Shown here: in pieces, positions 45,910-55,518 of the stretch
How the letters are laid out: each line of letters starts with the position of its first letter
How positions within the stretch are numbered: the stretch's first letter is position 1
NCBI GenBank assembly: GCA_011525295.1
Contig: WTGV01000068.1
Span: 1-64,000, forward strand
Direction of reading: 5' to 3'
DNA length: 64,000 bases
Source: Pseudomonadales bacterium
GTDB taxonomy: Bacteria > Pseudomonadota > Gammaproteobacteria > Pseudomonadales > Azotimanducaceae
Position numbers and translations under genes: made by a program
Notes under the pieces: generated by a model
Databases searched by the model: none
Seen by the model: only the letters and a program-made list of their open reading frames with translations
Told to the model about the DNA's origin: nothing

Positions 45910-47754
45910 TTAACTCTCTACTACGCGAAATTCTGGAGCACGCTGGTCTATCGTTTGTTGAATTGAATCTTGGAAGTGTTGGAACGGTAACGTCATTTGC
46001 TCTCGAATTCCGTATCGTCGAAGCGTTACAGTTTGGTCTTGCTCTTCTTGATTTCCGACGATGAGAAGGTTTGGTATCTTATTTACGGTCGCTGCTCTGA
46101 TCTTCTTCGATACCGTGTCGGACTCCTCTGCAAGTTCGGCTCGAATGAACCTAGCACGTAAAGCTGATACGATTTTTCGACCGTAGTCGTGAAATTGATC
46201 GGACACGGTGATTACTTTCACCTGAACTGGCGCTAGCCAAGTCGGGAAAGCACCACCGTAGTGCTCAATGAGATAGGCAACGATCCGCTCATGCGTGGAT
46301 AGAGGTGCTCGATGTATGCAATAAGGAACGTGGTCGAGCCCGTCGCTACCAACGTAAGACAAACCCAAACGAGCCGGAACCGCGAAATCTAGTTGAACGG
46401 TGCTAACAGACTCCTCTCGCCCAGTAACAGTTGGAAATTGAACGTCAATTTTTGGACCATAGAAAGCGGCTTCGCCGACACCGATAACAAAATCCACTTC
46501 CATTTCGTTCAATAGTTCTTCGATGATCGCTTCAGATTTGGTCCAAGCGCTCGGATTGTCGACATACTTCTGTTTTCGTTTGGGGTCCTCTGGATCTGAC
46601 TTAGACAACCGTAGGTAGTAGGACTCTAACCCAAGAATCCGATATGCTTCGGCGTAGAGTTCCATGACGTTTCGAAACTCGCTCTTGATTTGTTCTTCGG
46701 TGCAATAAATGTGGGCGTCATTCATGCACATGCCGCGCACTCGGACTAGTCCTCCGACTGCTCCAGATTCTTCAAATCGATACACGTGGCTGTACTCAGC
46801 TAAGCGTAGTGGTAGATCTCGGTAACTTCGAGGTTCGGCATCAAAAATTTTGTGATGATGGGGACAGTTCATCGGTTTGAGCACATAGGCTTCCTTAACT
46901 CTCTCCCCAGATTCGGTCTGTTCAACAAGCTCCATCGGGGGATACATATCCTCGGCATAGTGAGATAGGTGTCCAGTTTGGGAGAATAGTTCTTGTTTTG
47001 CGATGTGTGGGGTCGAAACCCGTTTGTACCCAGCTTGAAATTCGAGTTCGAAAGCTAGCTTTTCTAATTCGTCGCGAATGATCGTCCCATTAGGCAGCCA
47101 CAGGGGTAATCCACGTCCAATGTCGTTATCGATGGTGTATATGCCAAGTTGTTTACCGAGTTTCTTGTGATCTCGTTCTTGGGCTAGTTCATATGCTTGA
47201 ACATGGCTATCTAGCTCTTCTTTACTCAGAAACGCCCATGCGTAAATTCGAGTGAGCATTTGGTTGTCTGAATCCCCACGCCAATAGGCACCAGCGACAC
47301 TTCTCAATTTAAACGAATCTCGAGGGATTTCTTTAGTAGTGTCGACATGAGGACCTTCACACATGTCTACAAATGAACCATTACGATAAAACGAAAGCGA
47401 ATCTAAGTCGTACTTGTCACATAGTTCTTCGGCATATTCCTGTTTATAGGGTTCACCCATCTCCGTCAATCGTGCAAATGCGTCGTTCTTGGGAAGGCTT
47501 TCTTGATAAAAGCGTTGCCCACTCTTGAGAATTTTTTTCATGAGCCGTTCGATTTCTGGAAAATCTCCATCGGTAATCGGCTCACTTAGTGCGAAGTCGT
47601 AGTAGAAACCATCTTTGATGGGCGGTCCAAATCCAAGCGTAGAGCCCGGTCGTAGCTGAAGCACAGCTTGCGCGAGCACGTGTGCTAAGCTATGACGAAC
47701 TCGATAGAGTTGTTCGTCGTCGGATTGAAATTCACCTTGATGTTCGAAAGACAT
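45910..47754 (-). CDS. thrS: Threonyl-tRNA synthetase lacking the N-terminal TGS domain
   Basis: This is a class II synthetase that charges tRNA-Thr. The editing domain has RHSLAHVLAQAV (HxxxH) and DMCEGPHVD (CxxxH). The catalytic core has MNCPHHHKIFD with the zinc Cys, and RVRGMCMNDAHIYC. The anticodon-binding domain starts near PTWLAPVQVKVI. At 614 residues it lacks the ~60-residue TGS domain that opens most ThrRS, and the 30 bases to acnA leave no room for it. It is not followed by infC, as it is in E. coli. The C-terminus (TVTLRRYGIREQ) differs from the enterobacterial form. Confidence 0.94.
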   Translation of the reverse strand: MSFEHQGEFQSDDEQLYRVRHSLAHVLAQAVLQLRPGSTLGFGPPIKDGFYYDFALSEPITDGDFPEIERLMKKILKSGQRFYQESLPKNDAFARLTEMGEPYKQEYAEELCDKYDLDSLSFYRNGSFVDMCEGPHVDTTKEIPRDSFKLRSVAGAYWRGDSDNQMLTRIYAWAFLSKEELDSHVQAYELAQERDHKKLGKQLGIYTIDNDIGRGLPLWLPNGTIIRDELEKLAFELEFQAGYKRVSTPHIAKQELFSQTGHLSHYAEDMYPPMELVEQTESGERVKEAYVLKPMNCPHHHKIFDAEPRSYRDLPLRLAEYSHVYRFEESGAVGGLVRVRGMCMNDAHIYCTEEQIKSEFRNVMELYAEAYRILGLESYYLRLSKSDPEDPKRKQKYVDNPSAWTKSEAIIEELLNEMEVDFVIGVGEAAFYGPKIDVQFPTVTGREESVSTVQLDFAVPARLGLSYVGSDGLDHVPYCIHRAPLSTHERIVAYLIEHYGGAFPTWLAPVQVKVITVSDQFHDYGRKIVSALRARFIRAELAEESDTVSKKIRAATVNKIPNLLIVGNQEEQDQTVTLRRYGIREQMTLPFQHFQDSIQQTIDQRAPEFRVVES

Positions 47755-47784
47755 GCTAAGAAACTCTAGTGTTTACGGACCCGC

Positions 47785-50463
47785 TTAACTGTCGTCGAGC
47801 AGATTTTCTAGTACGTATTGCAGAATGCCACCGGCTCGGAAGTACTCGATTTCATTCGGAGTGTCAATGCGAGCACGAACTTCAACAGTTTGACTACTGC
47901 CATCTGCGTATGCGATGGTCAAACAAAAATCTTGCTTAGGCTTCAGAGAGTCCTTGCCATCCGGGAAACTCAGACTCAACTGCTCTCTGCCAGTGAGATG
48001 TAAAGTTTTTCTAGAAACTTGGGCCGGGAATTCTAGTGGAAGGACACCCATGCCAACCAGATTGGAGCGATGGATGCGCTCGAACGACTCTGCTATGACA
48101 GCGACAATGCCGATTAGTTTCGTGCCTTTTGCAGCCCAGTCTCGGCTCGACCCAGTGCCGTACTCCTTTCCCGCGACCACTACAAGCGGCGTGTTAGTCT
48201 TCGCGTATCTTTGAGACGCTTCATATATTGAGACTTGCTCTGCGGAAGGGACATGGAGGGTATACCCACCTTCAGTACCGGGAACCATTTCATTGCGGAT
48301 ACGTATGTTTGCAAACGTTCCACGCATCATGACTTCGTGGTTTCCTCTTCGCGAACCATAAGAATTGAAGTCCTTTACCGCAACGTCACGATGTTGCAAA
48401 TATTCTCCAGCAGGACTTGCGGCTTGGATCGCGCCCGCCGGTGAGATGTGATCGGTGGTCACCGAATCACCTAGCAATGCCAGAATGTTTGCGTTGTTGA
48501 ATTCGATCGCGCCCCGTATATGCTGATTTGTTGAAAAGAACGGTGGTTGTTTAACGTATGTCGAATCATCCCAATCGTAGGTTGCCGAGTGGGCAGCATC
48601 CATGGATCGCCACTCGGGCGGACCGGTGAATACGTCAGCATACTGCCTCGCGAACATCTCAGCAGACACTTTCTGCAGCTGACTCTGCAACTCTGCATTC
48701 GTTGGCCATAAATCTCTTAGATAGACATCGCTACCACTACTGTCCTGCGCGATTGGCATCGTACTGAAGTTGATTTTTGTAGTTCCAGCAAGAGCAAACG
48801 CGACTACTAACGGTGGCGACGCAAGCCAGTTTGTCTTGACTTCTTGATGAATTCGTCCCTCAAAGTTTCGGTTACCTGAGAGGACAGCGGCAACTACAAG
48901 ATTTCCGCTAGAAATCGCGGTGGAGATCGGTTCGGGAAGAGGGCCGGAATTCCCGATACATGTAGTGCAACCATAACCTACTAAGTTAAAGCCGATCTGA
49001 TCGAGGGCATCTTGTAGGTTGGTGTGTTCTAAATATTCAGAAACAACTTTGGATCCAGGCGCAAGCGATGTTTTCACCCAGGGTTTCACTGAAAGTCCGA
49101 ATTCGAGGGCTTTCTTAGCAATCAATCCTGCCGCTAACATGACCGCAGGATTAGAGGTGTTCGTGCACGATGTAATTGCTGCTATAACGACATCGCCGTG
49201 GGTGAGTGAGTAGTCTTCACCTGTAATCGCTGTACTTTGTGAAATATTTTGTTCGCCCACGCCGTACTGAGATGCGGCAAGTTCAAATGCAGGCTGGATT
49301 CGATCGAGTGGGACGCGATCTTGTGGTCGTTTCGGTCCTGCGACGGATGGCTCAATCGTAGAAATGTCTAATTCAATCACTTCTGAGTAGTGAGGTGGTG
49401 CCTCGTCGTCGCGCCACATTCCTTGTTGTTTCGCGTACGCTTCCACGAGTGCAACGACACTTTCTGGTCGAGAGCTTAAACGTAAGTAAGTCAGTGTCTC
49501 CGCGTCGATCGGAAAGAACCCACATGTCGCACCATACTCGGGTGCCATATTCGCGATGGTCGCGCGGTCGGCTAGAGACAAAGTGTCTAAAGCCGCACCG
49601 TAAAACTCGACAAAGCAACCGACCACGCCATGTTGCCTTAGTCGTTCTACAATTACGAGCACGAGGTCGGTCGCGGTGACTCCATCGCGTAAAGTACCGG
49701 TAAGGTGTACTCCAACAACCTTTGGAATCAACATGGATATAGGCTGACCTAACATCGCGGCTTCAGCTTCGATGCCGCCCACTCCCCAACCTAGAACGCC
49801 AAGAGCATTGATCATTGTGGTATGGCTGTCCGTGCCTACAAGAGTATCGGGATAAGCGGCCGTCCCATTCGAAGAAGCATTGGTCCAAACGACGCGAGCT
49901 AGGTACTCAAGATTTACTTGATGACAAATTCCGGTTCCAGGAGGAACCACGCTAAAGTTGGAAAATGCATTTTGTCCCCACTTCAAGAATCGATATCGTT
50001 CCAAGTTCCTTGTGATCTCGAGTGCAACATTTGCTTCAAACGCATCATCAGATCCAAAGTGGTCTACCATCACAGAGTGATCGATAACAAGGTCGACTGG
50101 TGTGAGTGGATTGATAATTTGCGGGTCTCTACCGGCTCGAACCACAGCATCGCGCATTGCGGCCAAGTCTGCTACTGCCGGTACTCCGGTGAAATCTTGC
50201 ATGAGAACACGAGCAGGTCGGTACGCGATGTCTCGATCTTTGGGATGTTCTTGATTCCAATTCGCTAGGTGCTGGATGTCTTCAGCGGTTACGGTCGTAC
50301 TATCCTCATGGCGAAGAAGATTTTCTAACAGCACCTTCAGTGATACTGGAAGGTATGAAATATCACCAGCGCCATGCTCGCTAGCGCGATTAAGGTCGTG
50401 GTAAATGTATTCTTCGTCTTGGACTCGAAGAATATGTTGGCTATTGAAACTGTTTATGGACAC
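47785..50463 (-). CDS. acnA: Aconitate hydratase A
   Basis: This TCA-cycle enzyme interconverts citrate and isocitrate using a 4Fe-4S cluster. The cluster Cys residues lie in AITSCTNTSNPAV and GYGCTTCIGNSGP. Other signatures are RPARVLMQDFTGVPAVADLAAMRDA, LVGTDSHTTMINALGVLGWGVGGIEAEA and KEYGTGSSRDWAAKGT. I use GTG 50463, which has GAAGG just upstream and gives 892 residues as in AcnA; the longer frame to 50523 adds an unlikely N-terminus. It is probably co-transcribed with thrS. Confidence 0.95.
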   Translation of the reverse strand: MSINSFNSQHILRVQDEEYIYHDLNRASEHGAGDISYLPVSLKVLLENLLRHEDSTTVTAEDIQHLANWNQEHPKDRDIAYRPARVLMQDFTGVPAVADLAAMRDAVVRAGRDPQIINPLTPVDLVIDHSVMVDHFGSDDAFEANVALEITRNLERYRFLKWGQNAFSNFSVVPPGTGICHQVNLEYLARVVWTNASSNGTAAYPDTLVGTDSHTTMINALGVLGWGVGGIEAEAAMLGQPISMLIPKVVGVHLTGTLRDGVTATDLVLVIVERLRQHGVVGCFVEFYGAALDTLSLADRATIANMAPEYGATCGFFPIDAETLTYLRLSSRPESVVALVEAYAKQQGMWRDDEAPPHYSEVIELDISTIEPSVAGPKRPQDRVPLDRIQPAFELAASQYGVGEQNISQSTAITGEDYSLTHGDVVIAAITSCTNTSNPAVMLAAGLIAKKALEFGLSVKPWVKTSLAPGSKVVSEYLEHTNLQDALDQIGFNLVGYGCTTCIGNSGPLPEPISTAISSGNLVVAAVLSGNRNFEGRIHQEVKTNWLASPPLVVAFALAGTTKINFSTMPIAQDSSGSDVYLRDLWPTNAELQSQLQKVSAEMFARQYADVFTGPPEWRSMDAAHSATYDWDDSTYVKQPPFFSTNQHIRGAIEFNNANILALLGDSVTTDHISPAGAIQAASPAGEYLQHRDVAVKDFNSYGSRRGNHEVMMRGTFANIRIRNEMVPGTEGGYTLHVPSAEQVSIYEASQRYAKTNTPLVVVAGKEYGTGSSRDWAAKGTKLIGIVAVIAESFERIHRSNLVGMGVLPLEFPAQVSRKTLHLTGREQLSLSFPDGKDSLKPKQDFCLTIAYADGSSQTVEVRARIDTPNEIEYFRAGGILQYVLENLLDDS

Positions 50464-50614
50464 AGCACCTTCAATCCAAAGAAGTAGGAGGTGAGAGCGA
50501 TAAGTGGCACGAAGTGCGGACACTCATTTTAAGAATGGGTTGCAACCGCGTACTACTAGCCACCTTATTTGCGACTGCGTTTGCCGGTCTAGCGACCAAG
50601 AGGTACGGAGTGGC

Positions 50615-52333
50615 TTAGTCTAAGCCAACAGCTGCTCCCTTGTTTCTCGGATCGGACACACCGATCACATTTGATTCTGTTGCTAACGCAGAATTTGCAT
50701 CACCGATTGCTGCGCGAGTTGCAATTTTGTGTCCCAGTTCGGTGAGTTCGTCCAGAGTCTCCTGTTCGAATTTGTCTCGTTCGACGGTAATTTGGTCTGG
50801 TAACCATTGGTGGTGGAATCTTGGACTACCGACTGCATCGTGGAGAGACATTTCGTGGTCGACTAGATTCACGATAATTTGAAGAACCGTTGTGATAATG
50901 GTAGAACCACCAGGGGATCCTGTTACTAGGACACGACCATCGGTGTGCACGAGGATCGTTGGCGTCATGGAACTCAGCATTCGTTTTTTAGGTTCTATCG
51001 CATTGGCTTCACCACCCACTAAGCCAAATTGATTCGGAACACCCGGTTTTGCTGAAAAATCATCCATCTCGTTATTCAACAAGAACCCTGCCCCTTGTAC
51101 AACGTATCCGTTACCATAACCTGAGTTGAGTGTTGTCGTCAGGGCTACGGCGTTACCCTCGCTATCGATCGCGGACAGATGCGTTGTTTCCTCACTTTCT
51201 AAAGGAATCTGACCAGCCGTGATGTTCTTGGAAGATGTTGCACTGTCTTCGTCGAAGTCTTCAAATCTAGACAAAGAATATTTCTTGCTAGTCAGAGTCT
51301 CAATAGGAACTGGGAAAAAGTCCGTGTCGCCGAGATACTCTGCTCGATCTGAGTACGCTCGGCGTTCCACTTCAGCCATGAGATGCAGCGTTGACGCGGT
51401 ACCGAATCCACTTGCTGTCAAATCGTGTGGTTCCAGCATGTTGAGCATTTGAATGAGGATTATCCCACCCGAGGAGGGTGGCGGCATTGAGACTACCTCA
51501 TGCTCGCGGTATGTTCCAACTATTGGGTCCCGCCACTTGGGTGTATAGTCTTTGAGATCTTCTAACGAAATTAAACCATTACCGCGCGCCATTTCCGCGA
51601 CGATGAGTTCAGCCGTTTTGCCTTGGTAAAACCCATCACGACCTTCTTCAGAAATACGCTGCAACGTCGCAGCTAGATCTTTTTGGACAAAGAGTGAACC
51701 AGCCTCTAGTACCTCACCATCTTCATCCAAAAACTTATTTCGAGATCCATCAGAACGTAGCCAAACATCCTTGCGTCCCGCAATCTGTCGCGCAATGTCT
51801 TTTGGGAGTTCGAACCCTTCTTCTGCTAATCGAATAGCTTCGGCAAGAACTTCTTGCCGCGAGAGCTTTCCGAATCGCTCGTGTGCTAGTAATAGACCAG
51901 CGACTGAACCGGGTACTCCACTCGCCATGCGACTTCGAAGAGCGACATTGGGATCGTAGTTTCCATCCTCATCCAAGAACATATCTCGGGTTGATGCGGC
52001 AGGTGCGATTTCTCGGAAGTCTAACGCCCAAGTAGAACCATCATGCTGTCGGAACACTATGAAACCACCACCACCTAAATTTCCAGCCGATGGATAGGTA
52101 ACCGCTAGTGCAAAGGCTGAAGCAACGATCGCGTCGATTGCATTACCACCTTGTTGCATGGCATCGACTCCAGCTTGAGATGCTAATTCGGAGCGGGTTG
52201 ATACCACACCCTTCTTGGCATGGACTTCATTTGCGCAAACACAACACACCTGGAAGAACAGCAACAGCAAGATCGAGCCGATTCCAAAAATCCTCCTACA
52301 GGAAAAACGGCTAATGGTGATAGAAAGAGTCAT
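50615..52333 (-). CDS. ggt: Gamma-glutamyltransferase
   Basis: Ggt is a periplasmic Ntn-hydrolase that cleaves and transfers gamma-glutamyl groups from glutathione. ATG 52333 has GAGGA about 10 bases upstream and opens a signal peptide (RIFGIGSILLLLFFQVCCVC). Signatures are QQGGNAIDAIVASAFALAV, GNLGGGGFIV, and the autocleavage site ETTHLSAIDSEGNAVALTTT, where the Thr becomes the nucleophile. The length of 572 residues is normal. An extended frame to 52417 would overlap the next gene and is not needed. Confidence 0.94.
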   Translation of the reverse strand: MTLSITISRFSCRRIFGIGSILLLLFFQVCCVCANEVHAKKGVVSTRSELASQAGVDAMQQGGNAIDAIVASAFALAVTYPSAGNLGGGGFIVFRQHDGSTWALDFREIAPAASTRDMFLDEDGNYDPNVALRSRMASGVPGSVAGLLLAHERFGKLSRQEVLAEAIRLAEEGFELPKDIARQIAGRKDVWLRSDGSRNKFLDEDGEVLEAGSLFVQKDLAATLQRISEEGRDGFYQGKTAELIVAEMARGNGLISLEDLKDYTPKWRDPIVGTYREHEVVSMPPPSSGGIILIQMLNMLEPHDLTASGFGTASTLHLMAEVERRAYSDRAEYLGDTDFFPVPIETLTSKKYSLSRFEDFDEDSATSSKNITAGQIPLESEETTHLSAIDSEGNAVALTTTLNSGYGNGYVVQGAGFLLNNEMDDFSAKPGVPNQFGLVGGEANAIEPKKRMLSSMTPTILVHTDGRVLVTGSPGGSTIITTVLQIIVNLVDHEMSLHDAVGSPRFHHQWLPDQITVERDKFEQETLDELTELGHKIATRAAIGDANSALATESNVIGVSDPRNKGAAVGLD

Positions 52334-52385
52334 GAAGTAATGTTCCTCGTTGATTTGAACATGTGGGAGTTTTGTACCAATGTAC

Positions 52386-53591
52386 TCACCGGTGATAGAT
52401 GAATTCTGCAAAAACACCTGCTATACCGCCGACCGTCAATTCATCGTCTACGATAAGAGCACCAAACTCTTCATTAGTATCCGCGAATGGTAAGCGGACA
52501 CCAAAGTTCACGTTCGCATGGTCGGTTGGCGCAAATGTAAGGTAAGTCTGCAACAAAGCACTCTTGTCGTTCGTGTTAGTAAGAACTGTTATCGTTTGAT
52601 TCCAAAGCGGGTGCCAGGAGACATGCGCTCCGACGGCAAAGAGATTTTTACCCAATGAGAAAAGATCGCCGCGACCAAGTCTTCGAGTATGTGCTTTGGA
52701 TAAGGCACTGTAGCCAGGACTTAAGTCCTTAACTCCGATACCGTTGTAAAAGTACTCTCCGAAGATGTAAATTGGGCTACCAAGAAGACTAAAGGTGTAG
52801 TCGATGTTCAGGACGCCCGAAATATGGCAATTAGCTTGATCGAGGCAGGTACGGACCAAGTCGGAGCGCAAAACTATATCGGCGACGGGTAGTGCGGTTG
52901 AAACGCCAAAAATTTCATCACCGTAGTGAATAGCTCCGACAGTCTCAAATTCTGCCAAGCCTATTGGTATGGAGTACTTTATCGCAAAAGTATTACTGGG
53001 TCGGCGGATCTCGACGAGACGTTTTCGAACTGTAGTAAGTACTTGAAACTCCGAACCCCCTTTGAATGCGTACTCGATTAACAGAGAATCGTTTCCTCGT
53101 TTGAATTCTCTATCAACCAGTGTGGGTGCAAAAGCATTAAAGACATCGAGAGGGTGGAACACAAGACCGCGTCCCCACGAATTGGGAAATCTCCCCAAGG
53201 ATGCACGGAACGAGTCTCTTTTGTACGTCAATTGTGCCCGATCGATTAACGCGATTAGAGAGTGGTTTGCACCTTCAATGAGATTCCAATATGCTCGATC
53301 TTGACGATCAAAATGTGACACGGAATGCAACCAGGGGTTTCGTTCTTGATCTGGTGTGTAGTTGAGCTCAGAAACGAGTTGCAAGTCGAACGCCCAAGTA
53401 TCGCTTGAAGAAGACCACAGATAGCGAAGGTTCAGCAAGCTGTGCGTGCTGAGGTCCAAGTCGTCGTTCGAAGTTTGTGCCGAAACTTCCGATAACTCGG
53501 TACTCATTTTCACACGAAAGTTACTATCGGCTGCGACGCTTAGCGGGCAGATCGCTAGAATCGTCAGCAACCACGTCAATGGCTTTTTCAT
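52386..53591 (-). CDS. Probable outer-membrane beta-barrel protein of the ABC operon
   Basis: There is a signal peptide (MKKPLTWLLTILAICPLSVA), then about 380 residues of alternating polar and hydrophobic strands with many aromatic residues, as in outer-membrane barrels. A conserved-looking region reads LGRFPNSWGRGLVFHPLDVFNAF. It ends VFAEFIYHR. I do not recognise a named family. It overlaps the end of the ATPase gene by four bases, so it belongs to the LolA-like/FtsX operon and may be its outer-membrane component. Confidence 0.72.
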   Translation of the reverse strand: MKKPLTWLLTILAICPLSVAADSNFRVKMSTELSEVSAQTSNDDLDLSTHSLLNLRYLWSSSSDTWAFDLQLVSELNYTPDQERNPWLHSVSHFDRQDRAYWNLIEGANHSLIALIDRAQLTYKRDSFRASLGRFPNSWGRGLVFHPLDVFNAFAPTLVDREFKRGNDSLLIEYAFKGGSEFQVLTTVRKRLVEIRRPSNTFAIKYSIPIGLAEFETVGAIHYGDEIFGVSTALPVADIVLRSDLVRTCLDQANCHISGVLNIDYTFSLLGSPIYIFGEYFYNGIGVKDLSPGYSALSKAHTRRLGRGDLFSLGKNLFAVGAHVSWHPLWNQTITVLTNTNDKSALLQTYLTFAPTDHANVNFGVRLPFADTNEEFGALIVDDELTVGGIAGVFAEFIYHR

Positions 53592-54280
53592 GGAATTGAC
53601 TTGTCCTCTACGACCCGTCCATCTTCTAAATGGATACTGCGGTTCGTGTAACCCTTAACCAAGGGATCATGTGTCGCCGTTACGATGGTTATGCCTCGTT
53701 CAGTATTTATTTGGCGAATTAACTCACACAGTTCTCGCGTGGAAGTTGAATCAAGATTTGCACTGGGTTCGTCTGCAAACAATAGAGCCGGTTCACCAAC
53801 CAAAGCTCGAGCGATTGCGACACGCTGTTGTTGCCCACCTGATAGTTCCGTAGCCGGACGGTCTGCGACATCGGCTAATCCTAGTGCGTCAAGTACTTCC
53901 TTGGTTTCGGTCTGTCGTTCGGGGCGTGAGAAACCGAGCAATTGAAGAACGAATTGAACATTTTCTGCGGCAGTAAGAACTGGTAGGAGATTGAAAGCTT
54001 GAAATACAAACCCAAATTTTTGTAATCGTAAGTCTGTGAGTTCGCCGCGACTCATTTCACCCAAACTGTTGCCGTCAAAACGAACCTCGCCACGGGTTGG
54101 TTGATCTAAAGCTCCCATGATGTTGAGTAGAGTTGACTTTCCGCACCCTGAGGGTCCGACGATGCTGACAAACTCTCCTTTGTTTATGCTGAGTGAAACA
54201 TCGGTGAGAGCGTGAACTTGCGTAGCCTCTTTCCCATAAGTACGAGACACGTTGTTCAGTGTGAGGATTTCGGTTGCCAT
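53588..54280 (-). CDS. ABC transporter ATP-binding protein, LolD/MacB type
   Basis: This is an ABC ATPase with Walker A GPSGCGKSTLL, signature LSGGQQQRVAIARAL, Walker B LLFADEPSANLDS and the switch His in VTATHD. Its 230 residues and the FQAFNLLPVLTAAENV loop place it with LolD, MacB and FtsE-like ATPases that work with FtsX-type permeases. It lies between the permease genes and the outer-membrane protein gene and probably powers the two permeases in the same operon by mechanotransmission. Confidence 0.92.
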   Translation of the reverse strand: MATEILTLNNVSRTYGKEATQVHALTDVSLSINKGEFVSIVGPSGCGKSTLLNIMGALDQPTRGEVRFDGNSLGEMSRGELTDLRLQKFGFVFQAFNLLPVLTAAENVQFVLQLLGFSRPERQTETKEVLDALGLADVADRPATELSGGQQQRVAIARALVGEPALLFADEPSANLDSTSTRELCELIRQINTERGITIVTATHDPLVKGYTNRSIHLEDGRVVEDKSIP

Positions 54281-54285
54281 TTAGC

Positions 54286-55518
54286 CTAGTCTCTCAAGGC
54301 AACCAAGGGATCCAAGCGCACGGCGCGTATTGCCGGATACAAGCTAGCAGTAAGTGCCAAGAAAATTGTCGCGATTACCACGATGCTAACATCTTGCCAC
54401 ACTACTGCAGGTCTGATTTTTGGTGCTAAATTGAGCATCTCAACTCCAGCTGCGAACGCGCTGAGATCGATCCCATCACCTATGAGTTGCAGAACACCCC
54501 AACTCAAGAGTAAGCCACCGATGAGTCCTAGGAACATGATGATGAGAGATTCTGTTGTAACCTGGTATAAAACAAGACTGGACTTCATACCCATAGACTT
54601 GCACAGCCCGATTTCGTGAGTCCGTTCCAGTACTGCCGTTATAAACGTATTCATTAATCCGAACACTAGAGCTGTAAACACAATTGCAAGCCAGACGTAG
54701 ACCATTGCATTCACGGATTCGTACATAAAAGCGAGAATAGGGTCAATGTTTTTCCAATCGACAGCCTCAAGATTTGGAAAGGACTGAGAAATTGACTCAA
54801 GGATACCGGGAGGAATCAAACGGGTGTTGAAGCGCAGAGATAGTTCTGTAATAGATTCCGATTTGAGAAACTGTTGTAATGCGTGTTTGCCGGCGAAAAT
54901 GACATGTTTTTCCATTCCTTCGGAATTACTGTCATACACGCCTGCAATTTGAAACCCAACTTCTATAGATTTGTTATTAGAGTCTTGCATTACTACCACG
55001 ATGCGGTGCCCAATTTTGGTTCGTAGTTGCGTCAGCAGAGCGCGGCCGAGCACAATGCGATTGTCCGTTGAATCTGTAAGGAAAGAGCCCTCTATGCGCA
55101 AGTCAGAGACAATTGAAATGTGTTCCTGCGACGGATCTATTCCAATAATTTGAACACCTCGGGTTTCGCGCTCACTCATCACGACGGCGGGAACCTTGAT
55201 ACGTGTAGCCCAACCTGCTAGATTCACCGACTCGAGCTTGTGGGCAAATTCGTCAGAATCTTCGAGGAACCCTCTCGTAATAGCGGGGTCCGATCTATAG
55301 TCGGGTGCATGCAAAGTGATATGACCATTGAGGTTGTATACAACTTGGTCGACCATCTGTAGTTGCATCCCGCGGACCAAGCTATTAAGCACAACCACGC
55401 CCGTGATGGCGCTGATGACCGACACGAGCAAGATCGTATTCCGACGGCGTTGTCGCCACAAGTTGCGCACACTGAGTGTGTAAATCAACGAAACTCGAGA
55501 CGTCACAGTTTGCTTCAT
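54286..55518 (-). CDS. FtsX/LolE-type ABC permease (second)
   Basis: The protein has an N-terminal helix (RNTILLVSVISAITGVVVLN), a large periplasmic MacB-like domain of about 200 residues and three C-terminal helices. The FtsX signature appears in MNTFITAVLERTHEIGLCKSMGMK and SLYPAIRAVRLDPLVALRD. I use ATG 55518, which overlaps the upstream permease stop as ATGA; the longer frame to 55590 runs into that gene. The paired permease and ATPase suggest lipoprotein or lipid handling. Confidence 0.9.
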   Translation of the reverse strand: MKQTVTSRVSLIYTLSVRNLWRQRRRNTILLVSVISAITGVVVLNSLVRGMQLQMVDQVVYNLNGHITLHAPDYRSDPAITRGFLEDSDEFAHKLESVNLAGWATRIKVPAVVMSERETRGVQIIGIDPSQEHISIVSDLRIEGSFLTDSTDNRIVLGRALLTQLRTKIGHRIVVVMQDSNNKSIEVGFQIAGVYDSNSEGMEKHVIFAGKHALQQFLKSESITELSLRFNTRLIPPGILESISQSFPNLEAVDWKNIDPILAFMYESVNAMVYVWLAIVFTALVFGLMNTFITAVLERTHEIGLCKSMGMKSSLVLYQVTTESLIIMFLGLIGGLLLSWGVLQLIGDGIDLSAFAAGVEMLNLAPKIRPAVVWQDVSIVVIATIFLALTASLYPAIRAVRLDPLVALRD

